Shown: piece after piece, positions 6,711 through 10,407 of the stretch
Layout of the letters: each line of letters starts with the position of its first letter
Numbering within the stretch: the stretch's first letter is position 1
DNA from: a bacterium
Lineage (GTDB): Bacteria > UBA9089 > UBA9088
Assembly (NCBI GenBank): GCA_040756715.1
Contig: JBFLYE010000188.1
Location: 1-10,407, forward strand
DNA length: 10,407 bases
Direction of reading: 5' to 3'
Program-made: the position numbers and the translations under genes
The notes under the pieces: generated by a model
Databases searched by the model: none
Seen by the model: the letters and a program-made list of their open reading frames with translations, nothing else
Told to the model about the DNA's origin: nothing

Positions 6711-6773
6711 GCAAATTGTAAATTGTAAATTGAGAAAGGTATAAAAATTTAAAATCTAAAATTTACAATTTCA
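6711..6773. repeat. Bipartite inverted heptad array between pilC and the oxidoreductase gene
   Basis: The left block has GCAAATT, GTAAATT and GTAAATT (6711-6731). The right block has AATTTAA, AATCTAA, AATTTAC and AATTTCA (6746-6773), the same word in reverse complement. Arms 6708-6724 and 6760-6776 pair at 15 of 17 positions, including a perfect 12-base core. The unpaired centre (6732-6745) holds GAGAAAGGT, the only Shine-Dalgarno-like sequence for the next gene. That gene's ATG (6775) begins immediately after the right block. Confidence 0.75.
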
Positions 6774-6774
6774 A

Positions 6775-8580
6775 ATGGAGATTGCACCCTGTGTAGATAA
6801 GTGTCCAATTAATCTTCCCATCCCAGATTATATCAGGCTAACCTGTGAGGGGAGGTTTGATGAGGCATATTCTTTAATCGTCCGAGAGACACCAATCCCC
6901 TCAATACTTGGAAGGATATGCTTTCATCCCTGTGAGGATGTCTGCCGAAGGGGTGAGGTTGATGAAGCCATAAGCATATGCAATATCAAGAGGTTTTTGG
7001 GAGATACCATCTCATCCCTTCCAAAGCAAAAGGTATTTCAAAAAGAGAGGATAGCAGTTATAGGGGGTGGTCCATCTGGCCTCTCTTGTGCCTGGCATCT
7101 TCTTCAGCTAGGATACAGGGTTGATGTATTTGAAGAAAAGGAGTCTGCGGGAGGAATGCCATATATCACCATTCCTTCCTGGAGGCTTCCCTTGGATATT
7201 TTAAAAAGGGAGATGATAAATCTTGTAGATGCTGGTCTTTCTATAAAGACAAACAAGAGGTTGGGAGATGATTTTTCATTAGATGACCTAAAAAAAGAAT
7301 ACGATGCTGTTGTGATTGCCTGTGGTCTTCCCTTAAACAGGGAGATAAAAGCAATTAAAGGTGATGATGTAATCTTGGCTTTGGAATTTCTTGAGGCAAT
7401 AAAATTTAAAAGGGAGGTTTCTCTTAAAAAGAGGGTTTTGGTTATCGGTGGAGGCAATGTTGCCATTGATTGTGCTAGGGCATCTTTAAGAATGAAAAGG
7501 GATGTCTCTCTTGTTTGTCTTGAGGATTACGAGAATATGCCTTGTTTTAAAGGGGAAAAGATAAAAGCAGAAGAGGAAGGGGTAAAAATCTTTCCTGAAC
7601 TTGGGCCAAAAGAATTGATAAGAGAGAATGGAAAGATAAAGCAATTGATAGCTATGAAGGTTTTAAAGCTATTTGATGAAAATAAAAGATTTTCCCCTCA
7701 ATTTAATGAAGATGAGATAAAAACCTTTAATGTAGACACAATAATTATGGCGATTGGTCAGATGGCAGATTGGACGGCTTTAAAAAGGGGAGGCATTACC
7801 CAGGATATGTTGAAAGAAGATGGCTTGAATGGCTTATTTGCCTGCGGAGACATTGTTTTAGGACCAACGAATGTAGCTAGTGCGATTGCTTCTGGAAAGA
7901 GGGTTGCGATGAATGTTCATTTAAAAGTCAGGAGTCAGGAGTCAAGAGTCAGGACTCAGGAGGTATATGATTTAATTTCATCGATTTCTTCTCCTGTAAT
8001 TCCCTTTATTGCCAAAAGAGAAAGGGTAAAACCCGAATGTTTAGGGATTGAGGAAAGGTGTGCTTCATTTAATGAAATAGAGAAAACATATACATTGGAT
8101 GATGTTTTTCTTGAGTCGTCACGCTGCCTTTATTGTGGAAAAGGGCCAGAGCAGAAAAAGGAGACCTGCCCTTTATGCCTTACCTGCATAAGAATCTGCC
8201 CACTTAAGGGGATAAAAAGGGAAGAAAAAAGGGCTTTTCTCTCCTCTCAAGATTGCCAATCCTGCGGCATATGTGCAGGGTTATGTCCAGACAATGCAAT
8301 AAGAGAGGATGGGATTCTCCTAAAAGATAAATACCCAAAGGAGGTAACCATAGCCTGTTTTGATTACCCATTATCTGATGCAATAAGGGTTCGCTGTCTT
8401 TTAAGTGTTGGAATTCCCTTTTTCCTTTCCTTGATGGAAAAGGGCGTAGAAAAATTTTTTATAAAACCCTGTAGGGAAGGCTGTTTTGTCCCAAGTGCAA
8501 AACCCTACATTTCTAAAATGATAAGCAGGCTTGAGAAAATTTTGAAAGAGATAGGGCTTACAGGGGTTATAAATTTTTAA
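6775..8580 (+). CDS. GltD-like FAD/NAD(P) oxidoreductase fused to 2x[4Fe-4S] ferredoxin and MvhD/FlpD-like tail
   Basis: The protein has 601 residues and no membrane segments. The N-terminus resembles the Fer4_20 cluster domain of glutamate synthase small subunit and dihydropyrimidine dehydrogenase (C6, C10, C49, C53, C57). FAD-binding GGGPSGL lies at 97-103, NAD(P)-binding GGGNVAIDCAR at 225-235, and the closing flavin motif CGDIVLGPTNVASAIASGKR at 357-376. A linker (384-397) is encoded by an AGTCAGG array. Beyond it are C451/C454, then two ferredoxin motifs: C465, C468, C471, C475 and C494, C497, C500, C504. The tail, with C528, C541, C566 and C570, resembles the MvhD/FlpD hydrogenase-linked electron-transfer domain. 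An electron-transfer or bifurcating role is inferred; the physiological partner is unknown. It is not necessarily a true GltD, because no gltB is seen. An in-frame TAA at 6757 makes ATG 6775 the first possible start. Confidence 0.82.
   Translation: MEIAPCVDKCPINLPIPDYIRLTCEGRFDEAYSLIVRETPIPSILGRICFHPCEDVCRRGEVDEAISICNIKRFLGDTISSLPKQKVFQKERIAVIGGGPSGLSCAWHLLQLGYRVDVFEEKESAGGMPYITIPSWRLPLDILKREMINLVDAGLSIKTNKRLGDDFSLDDLKKEYDAVVIACGLPLNREIKAIKGDDVILALEFLEAIKFKREVSLKKRVLVIGGGNVAIDCARASLRMKRDVSLVCLEDYENMPCFKGEKIKAEEEGVKIFPELGPKELIRENGKIKQLIAMKVLKLFDENKRFSPQFNEDEIKTFNVDTIIMAIGQMADWTALKRGGITQDMLKEDGLNGLFACGDIVLGPTNVASAIASGKRVAMNVHLKVRSQESRVRTQEVYDLISSISSPVIPFIAKRERVKPECLGIEERCASFNEIEKTYTLDDVFLESSRCLYCGKGPEQKKETCPLCLTCIRICPLKGIKREEKRAFLSSQDCQSCGICAGLCPDNAIREDGILLKDKYPKEVTIACFDYPLSDAIRVRCLLSVGIPFFLSLMEKGVEKFFIKPCREGCFVPSAKPYISKMISRLEKILKEIGLTGVINF
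7926..7960 (+). repeat. Five-unit AGTCAGG array translated within the oxidoreductase
   Basis: Five contiguous heptads: AGTCAGG, AGTCAGG, AGTCAAG, AGTCAGG and ACTCAGG, with only two substitutions among 35 bases. It encodes Arg/Ser/Gln/Glu-rich residues about 384-396, between the flavoprotein core and the ferredoxin-type part. The reading frame is preserved through the array. This is the cleanest array in the window. Confidence 0.92.
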
Positions 8581-8604
8581 GTTATAAAGTTTTAAAGTTT
8601 ATTA
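8581..8604. repeat. Weak AT-rich 8-base periodic tract
   Basis: GTTATAAA, GTTTTAAA and GTTTATTA follow each other directly after the oxidoreductase stop and before the tuf promoter. A similar tract (TTTTTTAAGTTTTAAAAG, 2221-2238) precedes the other promoter. It could be a degenerate repeat or an UP-element-like AT tract. Low complexity limits confidence. Confidence 0.35.
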
Positions 8605-8612
8605 AATTTTCC

Positions 8613-8642
8613 TTGACAGCAAGATAAGGGAAATTATATAAT
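8613..8642 (+). promoter_or_regulatory. Strong sigma-70-type promoter of tuf
   Basis: TTGACA (8613-8618) and TATAAT (8637-8642) are both perfect consensus hexamers, separated by 18 bases. The upstream 30 bases are almost pure A/T, as in UP elements. Transcription should begin near 8649, giving a leader of about 22 bases. Such strength suits a highly expressed elongation factor. Confidence 0.88.
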
Positions 8643-8656
8643 TTTTTAAAATTTTT

Positions 8657-8662
8657 GGAGGT
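8657..8662 (+). promoter_or_regulatory. tuf Shine-Dalgarno
   Basis: GGAGGT, a near-perfect match to the anti-Shine-Dalgarno sequence, lies eight bases before the tuf ATG. It is the strongest ribosome-binding site in the window, in contrast to the missing or displaced ones of pilT, pilC and the oxidoreductase gene. Confidence 0.85.
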
Positions 8663-8670
8663 AAAGTAAT

Positions 8671-9870
8671 ATGGCAAGACAGAAGTTTGAAAGGACAAAG
8701 CCACATATTAATGTGGGAACCATTGGTCATATTGACCACGGTAAGACAACCCTTACCTCAGCAATAACCAAGGTATTGGAAAAGAAAGGGTTGGCAGAAT
8801 ACAGGTCATTTGATAGTATTGACAATGCACCTGAGGAAAAGGAGAGGGGGATAACCATTGCAATTGCCCATGTAGAGTATCAGACAGTCAATCGGCATTA
8901 TGCCCATATCGATTGCCCAGGCCATGCTGACTACATCAAGAATATGATAACCGGTGCAGCCCAGATGGATGGTGCGATCCTTGTGGTAGCTGCCTCTGAG
9001 GGCCCTATGCCCCAGACAAGGGAGCATATCCTTTTGGCAAGGCAGGTTGGCGTTCCTTATATTGTTGTCTTTCTTAATAAGGTTGATATGGTAGCAGACC
9101 CAGAGCTCATTGAGCTGGTTGAGGTTGAATTAAGGGAGTTGCTCTCTGAATACAAATTCCCAGGTGATGAAATTCCCATAATTAGAGGAAGTGCCCTAAA
9201 GGCAGGGGAATGTGGCTGTGGAAAAGAGGATTGCCCAAATTGTGAGTGTATTATAAAGCTTATGGAGGCGGTAGACTCATATATTCCTATGCCAAAAAGG
9301 GAGATCGACAAGCCATTCCAGATGGCGGTTGAGGATGTCTTTTCCATAACCGGAAGGGGAACAGTTGCCACGGGAAGGATTGAGCGGGGAAAAATCCATG
9401 TAGGAGACAGTGTTGAGATTGTCGGCATTCAAGAAACAAGAAAGAGTGTGGTTACCGGGATTGAGATGTTTAGAAAAACCCTTGATGAGGGAGAGGCAGG
9501 CGATAATGTTGGGCTTCTTTTAAGGGGAATAGAAAAAAACCAAGTTGAAAGGGGTCAGGTCATTGTTGCACCTGGCTCAATAACACCCCATACAAGATTC
9601 AAGTCAGAGGTCTATGTCCTAAAGAAGGAAGAGGGTGGAAGGCACACCCCATTCTTTACTGGCTATAGACCACAATTCTACTTTAGAACCACCGATGTAA
9701 CCGGCTCCATCAAGCTTCCCGAGGGTGTTGAGATGGTAATGCCAGGGGATAATGTGAACCTTGAAGGCGAACTAATCACACCCATTGCCATGGAGCAGGG
9801 CCTAAGATTTGCCATCCGTGAAGGAGGCCACACCGTAGGGGCAGGGGTTGTAACGGAGATATTGGAATAA
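8671..9870 (+). CDS. tuf: Elongation factor Tu
   Basis: EF-Tu delivers aminoacyl-tRNA to the ribosome using GTP. The 399-residue protein is full length. G-domain motifs are P-loop GHIDHGKT (19-26), switch I ERGITI (58-63), [11 protein letters not shown] (81-91, catalytic histidine H85), NKVD (136-139) and SAL (174-176). Domains 2 and 3 follow without gaps and end [10 protein letters not shown]. An oddity is a cysteine-rich stretch at 181-193 (C181, C183, C188, C191, C193), where many EF-Tu proteins have an acidic loop; the spacing could hold zinc. The gene has its own promoter and a strong GGAGGT site, and stands apart from the usual rpsL-rpsG-fusA or rpmG-secE-nusG neighbours. The next gene follows after 38 bases with no terminator, so read-through is likely. 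Confidence 0.98.
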   Translation: MARQKFERTKPHINVGTIGHIDHGKTTLTSAITKVLEKKGLAEYRSFDSIDNAPEEKERGITIAIAHVEYQTVNRHYAHIDCPGHADYIKNMITGAAQMDGAILVVAASEGPMPQTREHILLARQVGVPYIVVFLNKVDMVADPELIELVEVELRELLSEYKFPGDEIPIIRGSALKAGECGCGKEDCPNCECIIKLMEAVDSYIPMPKREIDKPFQMAVEDVFSITGRGTVATGRIERGKIHVGDSVEIVGIQETRKSVVTGIEMFRKTLDEGEAGDNVGLLLRGIEKNQVERGQVIVAPGSITPHTRFKSEVYVLKKEEGGRHTPFFTGYRPQFYFRTTDVTGSIKLPEGVEMVMPGDNVNLEGELITPIAMEQGLRFAIREGGHTVGAGVVTEILE

Positions 9871-9892
9871 GCCAAAGATAAATTTTAAAACC

Positions 9893-9908
9893 GGGAGGCA
9901 AGGTAAAG
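9893..9908 (+). promoter_or_regulatory. Ribosome-binding site of the secreted Ig-like gene
   Basis: GGGAGG at 9893-9898 lies ten bases before the ATG at 9909, with a second purine run (AAGGTAAAG) directly abutting the start. This, together with the signal peptide that follows, fixes the start codon. Confidence 0.65.
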
Positions 9909-10407
9909 ATGAAGAGAAAAATTATTGGGATAATCTTAGGGATAACTATGTCTTTCCTGGTTTATGCAGGGATAGAGACAAGAATAAGGGTAAAGGATAA
10001 GGAGGGTTATATCGGAGAAAAGATAACCCTGGATGGCTGGTTGGAATACAAGGATGGAAGTAGGTGGAAGAAGCTTAAGGATAAGACAGTTAAACTTGAG
10101 GTTGATAATGCCTATGTGGGAAGTGATGTATCCGATGACTCATGGGGAGCAAACTGGGATTATAAGGATTATGTAATCAATGTCCCTGTGGGAGAACATA
10201 CGATAAAGGGAAGGTTTGAAGGCGATGGGACATACAATGCATCAGAGGGAACGGGAAAATTAAAGGTAAATAAGAAGGATAGTGTAATCAATGACTTTGA
10301 GGTTAAGGAAAAGGGAAAAGAGGTAGCCTCCCTGGGAACCTCTACCCTATTAGGAACATCAACCATATTGGCTTATCTTACTATCCTTCCGGGAACACAG
10401 ATAACCA
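9909..10407 (+). CDS. Secreted protein with bacterial Ig-like domain, 3' end outside window
   Basis: The frame stays open for 166 codons from the ATG to the window edge. Residues 1-20 form a typical signal peptide: MKRK, a hydrophobic core IIGIILGITMSFLV, then YAG. After it comes a beta-rich domain (about 23-122): an opening strand pair RIRVKDKEGYIGEKITLDGW, a KTVKLEVDN strand, then VPVGEHTIKGRFEGDGTYNA and SEGTGKLKVNKK. The G.HTI...F.GD..Y..S.G...L.V pattern is that of bacterial Ig-like repeats found in surface and secreted proteins. A Ser/Thr/Leu-rich segment at 144-160 (LGTSTLLGTSTILAYLTI) may be a spacer or a membrane helix. Export by Sec is inferred; function is unknown. Sitting just downstream of tuf, it may be highly transcribed. 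Confidence 0.7.
   Translation, partial: MKRKIIGIILGITMSFLVYAGIETRIRVKDKEGYIGEKITLDGWLEYKDGSRWKKLKDKTVKLEVDNAYVGSDVSDDSWGANWDYKDYVINVPVGEHTIKGRFEGDGTYNASEGTGKLKVNKKDSVINDFEVKEKGKEVASLGTSTLLGTSTILAYLTILPGTQIT

Noticed and set aside
7104-7466. Antisense open frame of 120 codons
   Set aside because: It lies wholly inside the conserved flavoprotein core on the other strand, has no ribosome-binding site and no recognisable family pattern.
7926-7960. CRISPR array
   Set aside because: Units are 7 bases, contiguous and without spacers, and no cas genes are present.
6775-8580. Naming the oxidoreductase gltD
   Set aside because: The core is GltD-like, but there is no gltB, and the extra ferredoxin and MvhD-like parts point to another electron-transfer role.
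9057-9428. Antisense open frame of 123 codons in tuf
   Set aside because: It is the complement of a strongly conserved, codon-biased gene, and its Ser/Pro/Ile-rich translation resembles no family.

Overview
The window is bacterial, AT-rich and gene-dense, with every gene on the + strand. The gene set (spc-operon tail, a type IV pilus motor block, a tuf gene of its own) fits a Gram-negative-type bacterium. The many AT-rich heptad-repeat spacers and the odd gene order suggest an uncultured candidate-phylum lineage, possibly Omnitrophota- or Desantisbacteria-like. That placement is a low-confidence guess from style, not from a search. No gene-free stretch reaches 300 bases; the longest gaps (about 70-90 bases) are described individually.

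Region 1 (39-2216) holds adk-map-infA-rpmJ, the classic tail of the spc ribosomal-protein operon. The genes are coupled by ATGA overlaps, except for a repeat-filled 81-base gap before rpmJ. Where rpsM-rpsK-rpsD-rpoA-rplQ would normally follow rpmJ, there is instead a DUF3307 membrane protein joined by a TAATG overlap.

Region 2 (2249-6704) has its own near-consensus promoter. It drives a small BON-like protein and then pilB, pilT and pilC: the extension ATPase, retraction ATPase and inner-membrane platform of a type IVa pilus. No pilins are in the window. Region 3 (6775-8580) is a 601-residue flavin/iron-sulfur oxidoreductase related to GltD, with two ferredoxin-type [4Fe-4S] motifs and a tail resembling MvhD/FlpD. 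Region 4 (8613-end) starts with a second strong promoter and contains tuf, then the 5' part of a secreted Ig-like protein cut by the window edge.

The most unusual signal is a set of degenerate tandem repeats with a 7-base period. They occur near most gene starts and also inside two genes. Each locus uses a different heptad word (ATCCCGA, AAAATGC, AATTTAG-type, CACCAGT, GTAAATT, AGTCAGG), yet the period stays the same. One array is translated as the N-terminus of adenylate kinase. Another, of exactly five units, is translated as an inter-domain linker of the oxidoreductase. Two spacers hold such words in inverted arrangement around a GGTA-containing loop just before a start codon. They recall the heptanucleotide STRR repeats of cyanobacteria and, in their in-frame insertion, the Rickettsia palindromic elements. 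The sharing of one period by unrelated words is the part that looks undescribed.
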